This document shows, in pieces, positions 37,973 to 45,730 of a stretch of 64,000 bases of DNA. How positions within the stretch are numbered: the first letter of the stretch is position 1; each line of letters begins with the position of its first letter. The DNA comes from JABDQW01 sp942492025. Its GTDB lineage: Bacteria > Pseudomonadota > Gammaproteobacteria > SZUA-229. Position numbers and translations under genes: made by a program. The notes under the pieces are model-generated. The model did no database searches. It was not told where the DNA came from and saw nothing but the letters and a program-made list of their open reading frames with translations. Where the stretch lies: the NCBI GenBank assembly GCA_942492025.1, contig CALODJ010000008.1, forward strand, positions 62,001-126,000, in the 5' to 3' direction.

Positions 37973-39132
37973 TATCTAGCCTCCCTCGTGCGCAGGTTGC
38001 TCCGGGTCCGCTGGCTCTGTTGTTGAACCTGCCGCAGTAGGTCCTGCTGTTGCGTCAAATTATTCAAACTGTCACTGAGTTTGCCCGTTGCCGCTGAACG
38101 TGACATCAGCTTGTCCAGTGGCAGATAAAGCAGGTTATTGTTGCCTGTGATGTCAACCAGCACCTTGGAACTGCTACCCAGCACAGATTCCATCATGTCG
38201 AGATAGAGGCGGTCACGCGTTACACGTGGCGCGAGCTCGTATTCATTGAGCAGCGCTGTGAAACGGTTTGCTTCACCTTCTGCTTTCGCAATCACTTCCT
38301 TGTTATAGGCATCCGCTTCTTCGCGCAGCCGCGCTGCAGCACCGCGTGCTTTCGGTAAAACTTCGTTGCGGTAAGCTTCGGCTTCGTTTCTCAAGCGCAC
38401 CTCGTCCTCACGCGCCTGGGTAACATCGTCGAAAGCATCTTTCACAGCCTCGGGTGGCTTCGCATTGAGGATGTTTACCTTGATGACTTTCAAGCCTGTG
38501 CCATATGAATCGAGAATCTGTTGTATGAGCTCCTCGACCTGGAACGCAATCTGGCCACGGCCTTCGGTGATCACATAGTCCATTTTGCTTCTACCAATAC
38601 TCTCACGCAGCGCACTTTCCGCTGCCTGTGTTAAAGAAATTTCGGGTATACGTACGTTGAAAAGATAGGCTGTTGGATCAGCGACCTGGTACTGGATCGT
38701 GCCTTCGATATCCACGATGTTTTCATCCTGCGTGAGCATGGTCGCACGCAAGGGAACAGGCGTCACCTTGGTGATGTCGACCTTGGTGACGGATTCGATG
38801 GGAACGGGCCAGTGCCAACGCAAACCACTTTGGGTGGTATCAACGTGCTCGCCGAAACGAAGAATGATTCCACGCTCGGCTTCCTCGATTTTATAGAAGC
38901 CGGTGGCCATCCAGAAAAGCAGCACGATCGCAATGACGATCGCAATACCGATGGTGCCGCCTGCACCACTGCCGGTGCCGCGAGCGCCACCACGGCCCCC
39001 TTTGCCACCGAACAGGCTGCCGAATTTCTTCTGGAAATTCTTGAATACCTCATCGAGATCAGGTGGACCTTGATTTCCGCGATTACCCCAGGGGTCTTTA
39101 TCGCCGCTACCGCCAGGTTCGTTCCAGGCCAT
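37972..39132 (-). CDS. hflK: FtsH protease modulator HflK
   Basis: The partner of HflC; 386 residues. It has a Gly-rich cytoplasmic head (WGNRGNQGPPDLDE, GGKGGRGGARG), a TM at about residues 61-77, an SPFH domain with FYKIEEAERGIILRFGEH, and a charged C-terminal tail. The N-terminal Gly-rich part is typical of HflK. Confidence 0.96.
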   Translation of the reverse strand: MAWNEPGGSGDKDPWGNRGNQGPPDLDEVFKNFQKKFGSLFGGKGGRGGARGTGSGAGGTIGIAIVIAIVLLFWMATGFYKIEEAERGIILRFGEHVDTTQSGLRWHWPVPIESVTKVDITKVTPVPLRATMLTQDENIVDIEGTIQYQVADPTAYLFNVRIPEISLTQAAESALRESIGRSKMDYVITEGRGQIAFQVEELIQQILDSYGTGLKVIKVNILNAKPPEAVKDAFDDVTQAREDEVRLRNEAEAYRNEVLPKARGAAARLREEADAYNKEVIAKAEGEANRFTALLNEYELAPRVTRDRLYLDMMESVLGSSSKVLVDITGNNNLLYLPLDKLMSRSAATGKLSDSLNNLTQQQDLLRQVQQQSQRTRSNLRTREAR

Positions 39133-39265
39133 TTATCACTCCCAAATGAATGCTTATGCGTGTGCTCAGATGAATTAACTGAACAGAAGTTTCAGAAAGA
39201 CGGCATTTTAGGTGGCTTGGACCTCAGCCGCAAGCCAACTCCTGTCAAATTCAAGGATCGGTCGC

Positions 39266-40558
39266 TCATGCCGCTTCGACAGATATCAGCTGATCCAGTG
39301 ATACCTTTTCACGACTCGCGAGTTTTTGCAGTTCTTTTCTGGCAATACACAACTCTATCAGATAGCGTCCACGCTGATCGACAGACTCGTGCGTTACTGC
39401 GCCCAGTTCAAATAATAATGCGCGCAACCGGGCCTGCGCCGGTAATAATGTAATCTGTCCGACAACCATTTCCTGTTTGAAAAAGCGCGCAAGCACGTTA
39501 CGCAGAAGGTCAATGCCCTCGCCTGTCTGTGCAGACAGCCAGATTCGTCGAGCATTGCCTTCAGCATCATAATCCACACGCGGCTCAACGCCATGTCTAT
39601 CAATTTTGTTCATGATCTGGATACGTTGAACCCTGTCGGCCTGTATCTGCTCGAGCACCGCTTCGACTTCTTCGATCTGAGAATCACGGTTTTCATCGGA
39701 GGCATCGATCACATGCAGCAATAGATGTGCCTGGGCAGTTTCCTGAAGTGTCGAACGGAACGCCTCGACCAGGTCGTGCGGGAGGTGGCGGATAAATCCG
39801 ACCGTGTCTGCCAGGATGATTTCAACATCGTTATCGACATTCACTTTTCTCAGGGTGGGATCCAGTGTTGCAAACAGCTGGTCCTGAACATAGACCCCGG
39901 CATCAGTGATCACATTGAACAAGGTTGATTTGCCGGCATTGGTGTACCCCACCAGCGATACGGTTGGTATCTCCGCCTTGCGACGGGATTGCCGGCCCTG
40001 CTCACGTTGTTTGCGAACTTTTTCCAGACGCTTGTTAATCTGCTTGATGCGCAGTCCCAGCAGTCGACGGTCAGTTTCCAGCTGGGTCTCGCCCGGCCCT
40101 CTCAACCCAATACCGCCCTTTTGCCGTTCAAGATGTGTCCACCCTCGCACCAAACGCGTGGAAAGGTGCTTGAGCTGGGCAAGCTCGACCTGCAATTTTC
40201 CTTCAAACGAACGTGCACGTTGCGCAAATATATCGAGAATCAAGCCAGTTCGATCAAGCACCCGGCACTGCAAAAAGGCCTCAAGATTGCGTTCCTGCGA
40301 GGGTGAAAGGGCATGATTGAACAAGACCAGGTCAGCTCTGAGTTCTTTGACCAGATGCTTTATTTCGGTGGCCTTGCCCTTGCCAACGAAATATCTGGCA
40401 TCGGGTGTATGACGGCTGCTGGTCGCAGTATCAAGAATTTCGGCACCGGCGGATGAAGCCAGCTCAACGAACTCGGAGAGATTTTCACGCCTGGTCTCAT
40501 CGCTGGTATGCATGTGTACCAGAACAGCGCGGTTACCGGGACTGGCGCGATCAAACAA
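39266..40558 (-). CDS. hflX: Ribosome-associated GTPase HflX
   Basis: Splits stalled or 70S ribosomes under stress; 430 residues. It has an N-terminal HflX domain with a coiled linker (GPGETQLETDRRLLGLRIKQI), a G domain with GYTNAGKSTLFN, DTVGFI and NKID, and a C-terminal domain. It follows hfq on the same strand after a terminator, as in E. coli. Confidence 0.96.
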   Translation of the reverse strand: MFDRASPGNRAVLVHMHTSDETRRENLSEFVELASSAGAEILDTATSSRHTPDARYFVGKGKATEIKHLVKELRADLVLFNHALSPSQERNLEAFLQCRVLDRTGLILDIFAQRARSFEGKLQVELAQLKHLSTRLVRGWTHLERQKGGIGLRGPGETQLETDRRLLGLRIKQINKRLEKVRKQREQGRQSRRKAEIPTVSLVGYTNAGKSTLFNVITDAGVYVQDQLFATLDPTLRKVNVDNDVEIILADTVGFIRHLPHDLVEAFRSTLQETAQAHLLLHVIDASDENRDSQIEEVEAVLEQIQADRVQRIQIMNKIDRHGVEPRVDYDAEGNARRIWLSAQTGEGIDLLRNVLARFFKQEMVVGQITLLPAQARLRALLFELGAVTHESVDQRGRYLIELCIARKELQKLASREKVSLDQLISVEAA

Positions 40559-40662
40559 TGACCACTACCTGATACTGTTTCGAAGCTCTCACTATAGATA
40601 ATTACTCTTTATATTCAATTAGATATTATACTTTATTAAAGCAACCCATGCGACCATGGGAA

Positions 40663-40690
40663 TAAAAACGGCCGCTTTACGCGACCGTTG
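40663..40690 (-). terminator. Intrinsic terminator after hfq
   Basis: On the minus strand AACGGTCGC, loop GTAAA, GCGGCCGTT, then TTTATT. It lies about 40 bp after the hfq stop and should reduce read-through into hflX. Confidence 0.75.
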
Positions 40691-40729
40691 AATTTAACTC
40701 ACACAAATAAGTATACCCGATATCGCTGT

Positions 40730-40987
40730 CTAATTTCCATCAGATCCTTGACCGTTTCCGCCCGCCTGAATATCCGTCCATTTGACTTGCCGTGAAGGCA
40801 CGACGGTGGAAATCGCGTGCTTGTAGACCATCTGGGTGACGGTATTTTTGAGCAATACTGCAAATTGGTCGAATGACTCGATCTGGCCTTGTAACTTGAT
40901 GCCATTTACCAGGTATATTGCGACCGGCACACGCTCTCGACGTAGTGCATTTAGATAAGGGTCTTGTAAGTGATGCCCTTTTGACAT
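40730..40987 (-). CDS. hfq: RNA chaperone Hfq
   Basis: An Sm-like hexameric RNA chaperone for sRNA-mRNA pairing; 85 residues. Sm1 LNALRRERVPVAIYLVNGIKLQGQIESFD and Sm2 QMVYKHAISTVVPSR are intact. The short C-terminal tail is Gly/Asn rich. It lies 88 bp after miaA. Confidence 0.98.
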   Translation of the reverse strand: MSKGHHLQDPYLNALRRERVPVAIYLVNGIKLQGQIESFDQFAVLLKNTVTQMVYKHAISTVVPSRQVKWTDIQAGGNGQGSDGN

Positions 40988-41075
40988 TATCCCGCTCCCC
41001 GCATTTATTTTTAAGGGTCAGTATGACGACTTCAGAGGATGATACCTTACACCAAAGCTCAGCATACAAACAGTA

Positions 41076-42032
41076 TCATAGTAAAAATCTGAGGTTTTTC
41101 AGCAAATTCAATAATTTGACTGATTTTGGATCAACAAAATTACATGCTCTCTCTTTTCTGAGCCATGTCATTTGGCGTTTCGCAAGCTGCGCCGTAGCTA
41201 TGATGGCCTTTTCCCGCATCGTGTTAAAATTGTAGCTCCCATTCAGCATAGCCCAAATTTGCCGGTATCCAACCGCACGAATTGCAGGTATTTCCAGATT
41301 CAGGTCATCTCGCTGATAGAGTCGCTCAACCTCTTCCACCAGACCGCTTGCCAGCATGGTATCGAAGCGCCGCTCAATAATACTTCGTAAATCTATCCGA
41401 TCTGGTGGCATCAGGGCAAGTTTTACGCTTCGATAACGGAGCTGACCATCGCGATGCTCCCGCCAGAATTCGGTCAGCGTTCTTCCAGTTATCTCATAGA
41501 CTTCCAGCGCTCTTTGAATCCTTTGCGGATCGTTCGGGTGGATGCGACGCCCAGCATCTGGATCGATCCTCTGCAGGCGATTATGCATATACTGCCAACC
41601 TTTGATACTGGCTTGATGCTCCAGTCGTTGCCGAATAGCTGGATCGGCATCGGGAAGATCTGCGATGCCCTGTTGCAGTGTTCTGAAATACAACATGGTG
41701 CCACCAACCAGTAGTGGGATTCGACCAGCCGAGCTGATATCGCTCATTTCATTCATCGCATCATGCCTGAATCGCCCCGCTGAGTAGGCTTCTGCGGGAT
41801 CGCAAATATCAATCAACCGGTGCGGCGCCCGCTCCAGGGTTTGTTGATCCGGCTTCGCACTGCCGATATCCATGCCGCGGTAGACCATCGCAGAATCGAC
41901 ACTGATGATATCCAACGGCAAGGCGTCGGCTAGCGCAATGGCCAGATCCGTTTTCCCGGTGGCCGTTGGCCCCATGATAAAAACCGCGAGCGGATCTTCC
42001 GGCGACGTGCCATGCTGGATGATTAAAGACAT
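41076..42032 (-). CDS. miaA: tRNA dimethylallyltransferase MiaA
   Basis: Adds the isopentenyl group to A37 of tRNAs that read U-starting codons; 318 residues. P-loop GPTATGKTDLAIALA, then ISVDSAMVYRGMDIGSAKP, and GGTMLYF. The mutL-miaA-hfq order is the standard one. Confidence 0.97.
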   Translation of the reverse strand: MSLIIQHGTSPEDPLAVFIMGPTATGKTDLAIALADALPLDIISVDSAMVYRGMDIGSAKPDQQTLERAPHRLIDICDPAEAYSAGRFRHDAMNEMSDISSAGRIPLLVGGTMLYFRTLQQGIADLPDADPAIRQRLEHQASIKGWQYMHNRLQRIDPDAGRRIHPNDPQRIQRALEVYEITGRTLTEFWREHRDGQLRYRSVKLALMPPDRIDLRSIIERRFDTMLASGLVEEVERLYQRDDLNLEIPAIRAVGYRQIWAMLNGSYNFNTMREKAIIATAQLAKRQMTWLRKERACNFVDPKSVKLLNLLKNLRFLL

Positions 42033-42145
42033 AATTTTTCAAACCGCAGGCGTGGTGAAAACTTGTGGTTTTCGGAGCGAGGTTCCTACACGTAAGTCAA
42101 AACCTTCTACGTCGCCGCGCCTGTGCGGTAAGTCTACTGAATTTA

Positions 42146-43960
42146 TCATCGACCGCGTTGAAAAAGCCGGTCGAGCTCATCGATCGATAGCTGAGTCCAG
42201 GTGGGCCGGCCATGATTGCACTGGCCGCTGCGTTCCGTTTGCTCCATGTCTCTGAGCAGCGCATTCATTTCGGGGAGTGTCAATTTGCGGTGGGCGCGTA
42301 CGGAACCATGGCAGGCCATGGACGACAAGACCTCATTTATGGCCTCGTGGATGCGCGTGCTGCTGCCGTGCTTGATCAGATCAGAGAGAACATCTCGCAA
42401 CAGGGCTTCACTGTCACCACGTGCAAGCGCTATCGGAATCTGGCGAATACGCACGTTTTCGGGCCCGGTTCGATCGACCTCCAGCCCCAGCTCGGCAAAA
42501 ATGTCGGGGCGGGCTTCGACAAGGGCGGCCTCTTTCTCACTCACATCGATTTTGATCGGAACCAGCAACGGTTGTGACTGTATGCCATGACTCTGCCATG
42601 ATTGCTTGAGCCTCTCATAGGTGATGCGTTCATGTGCCGCATGCATATCGACCAGCACGAGGCCAGCGGCATTCTCAGCAAGCACATAAATACCGTGAAG
42701 CTGGGCCCGGGCATAGCCAAGTGGCGGAATCGGTTCGGTGCCGACTTCCGGCGGCAGCGTTGCAATGGTCCCTTGCGCAGCCGCATTCATTTGCTCATAC
42801 GCGGACCTTTGCTCGGCTACTTCAAATGACAGCGGCTTTTGCTGATGAAATGCCGTCGCAGTGTCCGATCGAGCCCGGATGTTATCAACGCCCGCCTGCC
42901 TCGCGACCTTGTCCGAGTCAAACGCCTCTGCCTTGAGGCGGTTCTCAGTCTGTTCGGGCCTCAGATCGGCAATCGATTTATGTATCGCGCGAAAGATAAA
43001 ATCATGCACACTGCGGCTCTGCCTGAAACGAACCTCGTGTTTACTCGGGTGAGCATTGACGTCGACGCTGGAAGGGTCAAGTTCGAGAAACAGCACATAG
43101 GCAGGGTGTCTGCCGTGATATAGCACATCCTGATAAGCCTGACGTATCGCATGCGCCACCAACCTGTCGCGTACCATGCGTCCATTGACGTAGAAATACT
43201 GCATGTCGGCCTGACTGCGCGAGAACACCGGCCGGGTCACCCAGCCCCACAGTCTCAGGTCATCAATCGCATAATCGATAAAAAGCGCATTTTCGATGAA
43301 TGCCCGACCACAGACACCGGCGATGCGCTTTTCCTGTTGCAGTCTGTCATCGGCCCTGCGCAAATGCCTGACAGCACGGTTATTGTGCCGCAGTGTGATA
43401 TCGACACTGAAATGGCTCAGAGCGACTCTTTTGATGACATCTTCGAGATGACCAAATTCAGTTTTCTCTGTGCGCAAGAACTTTCTTCGAGCCGGCACAT
43501 TATAGAAAAGGTCCCTGACTTCAACGGTCGTACCACGGGCATGTGCTGCCGGTTCGATCGCATGTTCGTCAATCGATGATGCGCTGACACGCCAGGCCTC
43601 ATCCTGATCTCGCCAGCGCGATGTCAGGCTCAGACGACTGACCGAGGCGATACTGGGCAGGGCTTCCCCCCTGAAGCCCAGGCTTTTGACGCGTTCGAGG
43701 TCTTCCAGGCTATTGATTTTACTCGTGGCGTGTGATGATAACGACAGCATGAGGTCGTCCTTGTGAATGCCATGACCATCGTCCCGTATGCGGATCGACT
43801 TGATACCGCCTTGCTCAACATCGACTTCGATACGACTGGCATCCGCATCGAGACTGTTCTCTACCAGCTCCTTGACGACCGACGCGGGCCGTTCAACCAC
43901 TTCGCCGGCAGCGATCTGGTTTACAAGGTGATCGGACATGACGTGAATACGACCTGACAT
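42146..43960 (-). CDS. mutL: DNA mismatch repair protein MutL
   Basis: A GHKL ATPase that couples MutS to repair; 604 residues. ATP motifs ELVENSLDAD, DDGHGI and GFRGEALPSIASV are visible. The C-terminal domain has DMHAAHERITYE (near residue 435), close to the metal-binding endonuclease motif DQHAx2Ex4E, plus ACHGSVRA and CNHGRPTW. That suggests an endonuclease-type MutL, as in MutH-lacking species, with Met in place of Gln. No mutH is in the window. Confidence 0.96.
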   Translation of the reverse strand: MSGRIHVMSDHLVNQIAAGEVVERPASVVKELVENSLDADASRIEVDVEQGGIKSIRIRDDGHGIHKDDLMLSLSSHATSKINSLEDLERVKSLGFRGEALPSIASVSRLSLTSRWRDQDEAWRVSASSIDEHAIEPAAHARGTTVEVRDLFYNVPARRKFLRTEKTEFGHLEDVIKRVALSHFSVDITLRHNNRAVRHLRRADDRLQQEKRIAGVCGRAFIENALFIDYAIDDLRLWGWVTRPVFSRSQADMQYFYVNGRMVRDRLVAHAIRQAYQDVLYHGRHPAYVLFLELDPSSVDVNAHPSKHEVRFRQSRSVHDFIFRAIHKSIADLRPEQTENRLKAEAFDSDKVARQAGVDNIRARSDTATAFHQQKPLSFEVAEQRSAYEQMNAAAQGTIATLPPEVGTEPIPPLGYARAQLHGIYVLAENAAGLVLVDMHAAHERITYERLKQSWQSHGIQSQPLLVPIKIDVSEKEAALVEARPDIFAELGLEVDRTGPENVRIRQIPIALARGDSEALLRDVLSDLIKHGSSTRIHEAINEVLSSMACHGSVRAHRKLTLPEMNALLRDMEQTERSGQCNHGRPTWTQLSIDELDRLFQRGR

Positions 43961-44499
43961 GGGCGTGTATTATAACTGTGTTCCGCTTCTGAAGTGACAA
44001 ATATCTAGGCGTCTGCGCGGTAGAAAGTATCCCTGCTGCAAAAGCGCCACAGCGGTCCATTTAACTGTTCTTTTTCGTTGCGTAGTGCCCACTATGCGCC
44101 TCAAAGGAACAGAAAGCTGTCCTCGCCGTGCCACTTTTTCGCTACGAGTATTTCTACCGCGCAGACTCCAAGCCCGCATTTCTCACCAGGCGGCGTCGAA
44201 TACTGATAACGCATTGGCCCATTGGTGTAGAGCTCGAAAGATCAAAGATACGGTGTGTTCTTCAAGCGAGCCTATCACGGTTCAGGCTGGTCTTCGTGTT
44301 CGTAAGCTTGCTCTTCACTCAAACAGCGTGCGTGATTTTTGGCTCAACTTCCGAAGACTTGAACTAGCACTCGGCTACGCTTTCAAGCACTGGCAAATAA
44401 CAAAACATCTTCACCTTATTAGTTTTTTATCAGCGCCTTTGTTTGAACCTTGCCAACTCATTGGCAAGCTTTCTACACGTCAATAATCTGGTGATTAAA
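43961..44499. other. Intergenic region with a decayed repeat copy
   Basis: About 540 bases between mutL and the cassette-like gene. Short open frames here give no recognisable proteins. It contains a partial repeat copy (44173-44310). The expected 5' boundary of the cassette (a GTTAAAC-like site) is not found. Confidence 0.4.
44173..44310 (+). repeat. Degraded copy of the dispersed repeat (copy 5)
   Basis: Begins CCCGCATTTCTCACCAGG. About 120 bases later CTTCGTGTTCGTAAGC recurs exactly as inside the copy at 45595-45725. The right-hand inverted end is not recognisable, so this is probably a truncated copy. Confidence 0.5.
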
Positions 44500-45030
44500 A
44501 TGCTAGAATGTGCCCATTTTCTACAGATATATGTATTTAAAATGGAAATTGACTTTTTTAACAAATCAGAAATAGAAAGTAGCTTTAATAGAATTGATGC
44601 TATCTTGGGGACAAATATATTCGATATAGAGAATAAAAAGAATCCATTACTGAAAAGTGCCTTTATTGAATTACTGATATGTCTCCGTATCCTCATGTAT
44701 AAAACGGAGAATTATGCGTCAAGGATCTGCCTTGATGAGGATGTTGTTAAGAGTGATGAGATAAAGGATGTTACTGATGTAATCAAATATGTGAGAGATG
44801 CTTTATGTCATTTGGATGCTGGGAATCACTATTTAGAAAAAGGCGATATTAAAGCCATCTTTAACATTATTTATGGAAGGGGCAGTATATTAACTTTATT
44901 TGGTTATGTTCAAGAGTCCAATTATCCTGATGATACATGCTTCTTTTATGGAAGCCAAAAAATATATCTAAAAAGACATATTTTACCCGTAATTGAAGAA
45001 GCTAAATCAAAACTCCTTCCGCTTCTATAA
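44500..45030 (+). CDS. HEPN-like protein in a probable integron cassette
   Basis: A 176-residue protein with no signal peptide or TM, unlike its neighbours in being AT-rich (two 60-base lines counted: 17 and 25 G+C). The ATG at 44500 is preferred, with GGTG 6 bases upstream; 44542 is another candidate. The sequence is helical, with a helix KNPLLKSAFIELLICLRILM and then YVRDALCHLDAGNHYL. RDALCH (R99 to H104) fits the R-x4-H motif of HEPN RNases and nucleic-acid-binding proteins. The stop is followed 2 bases later by an attC-like site. Role unknown; cassette-borne HEPN genes are often toxin or defence related. I infer transfer from composition and the attC. Confidence 0.7.
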   Translation: MLECAHFLQIYVFKMEIDFFNKSEIESSFNRIDAILGTNIFDIENKKNPLLKSAFIELLICLRILMYKTENYASRICLDEDVVKSDEIKDVTDVIKYVRDALCHLDAGNHYLEKGDIKAIFNIIYGRGSILTLFGYVQESNYPDDTCFFYGSQKIYLKRHILPVIEEAKSKLLPLL

Positions 45031-45031
45031 T

Positions 45032-45096
45032 GTTTAACAATTCGACCAGGTACACCCGCTTCGTGGCATTCCGCACTCTTGGCTTAATAGTTAAGT
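45032..45096 (+). other. attC: attC recombination site, first (integron cassette end)
   Basis: The R'' box GTTTAAC (45032-45038, pattern RYYYAAC) and R' box GTTAAGT (45090-45096, pattern GTTRRRY) are 65 bp apart end to end. Next to R'' stands AATTCG, the same bases that follow R'' in the well-known aadA cassette attC. CCAGG (45046-45050) pairs with CTTGG (45078-45082), with unpaired bases on the flanks, as expected for L'' and L'. The site directly follows the stop of the HEPN-like gene in the right orientation. Confidence 0.75.
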
Positions 45097-45336
45097 ATTG
45101 AGTGATGACGCGTGTCTGATCAAGCTCTTTGGTTTTGGCAGGAAGTCAGACACACCAGCCTCTGTACTAAGTAGATTGCCAACCTGTTATTAAGAAACGC
45201 AACAAACACTGATCTACATAGCTATATAATCGGCAGCCTTTATGGCTGTCTTTTTTTTGTTGTTCTGAATGTCCATAGCCAAAATCTGTCGCGTTTTTTA
45301 ACAGTTCATGCTGAATAACAACACAGTAGTGACGAA
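45097..45336 (+). ncRNA. Possible structured RNA or ORF-less cassette body
   Basis: Between the two attC-like sites I find no convincing ORF. An inverted repeat GTGTCTGA (45112-45119) / TCAGACAC (45146-45153) is followed about 80 bases later by a strong plus-strand terminator. This could be a small RNA transcribed from within the cassette, or the tail of a transcript from the HEPN-like gene. No clear promoter is seen. Confidence 0.3.
45232..45258 (+). terminator. Strong intrinsic terminator
   Basis: GGCAGCC, loop TTTAT, GGCTGTC, then eight T. A 7-bp stem with one G-U pair. It is on the plus strand, 200 bp after the HEPN-like gene. Confidence 0.85.
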
Positions 45337-45405
45337 ACTTAACGATAATGAAGATAGTTTGAACAGCTGTAATGCCGATAGGAAGGGCTTCTAAGAGCGT
45401 TAAGT
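45337..45405 (+). other. attC: attC-like recombination site, second
   Basis: R'' ACTTAAC (45337-45343) and R' GTTAAGT (45399-45405), perfectly complementary, 69 bp apart end to end. The 3' end AGCGTTAAGT is typical of attC. TGAAG on the left pairs with CTTC-T-A on the right, with one extra-helical base, as in L boxes. R'' is also exactly complementary to the R' of the first site, as expected if 45091-45399 is one cassette. Confidence 0.6.
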
Positions 45406-45489
45406 GGTGTCTTGACTCAACAGGCTGTAATTTCTGGCATGTGTTTTGCTCTCTTCTATAAACAGTCATAAATTTGTGAGTGGTTAATC

Positions 45490-45594
45490 ATGGAACGCAA
45501 TAAAGATTATCAGCTAGATGACATAATATTTGAGGTCGTTGTATGGGCATGTATCATAGTTATTGTTTACATCGATATCAAAGAAACCTTCTAA
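45490..45594 (+). CDS. Possible 34-residue membrane protein
   Basis: MERNKDYQLDDIIFEVV then VWACIIVIVYID and a charged end: one predicted TM helix. The ribosome site is weak. The stop TAA abuts a full copy of the dispersed repeat. No homologue is recognised; it could be a chance ORF. Confidence 0.3.
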   Translation: MERNKDYQLDDIIFEVVVWACIIVIVYIDIKETF

Positions 45595-45725
45595 CCCGCA
45601 TTTCTCACCAGGATCACGGGAGCAGGCGCAGGCTTCGTGTTCGTAAGCGCCACTCTGGAGCGAAAAGCGTAGCACATACAAAAATCTCTGCATGATGATC
45701 TCGCCCTCTGGTGAGAGTGCGGGCT
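45595..45725. mobile_element. MITE-like element with inverted ends (copy 6, most complete)
   Basis: The left end CCCGCATTTCTCACCAG and right end CTGGTGAGAGTGCGGG are inverted repeats with one mismatch and one missing base. The interior of about 100 bp has no ORF. The left arm (38 bases from 45595) recurs at 56730-56767 and the right arm recurs at 31186-31229. It lies between the small ORF stop and the fliA stop. Confidence 0.65.
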
Positions 45726-45730
45726 GGACA

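Noticed and set aside
44340..44410. Possible third attC upstream of the cassette gene (GCTCAAC and AATAAC boxes)
   Set aside because: No GTTRRRY partner at a suitable distance and no complementary inner boxes.
45167..45469. 100-codon minus-strand frame across the second attC-like site
   Set aside because: It spans the attC and terminator, has no recognisable motif and a composition unlike neighbouring proteins; most likely a chance frame.
45410..45496. Possible attC with ACTCAAC and GTTAATC before the 34-codon ORF
   Set aside because: R boxes are not complementary and inner pairing is asymmetric; too weak to claim.
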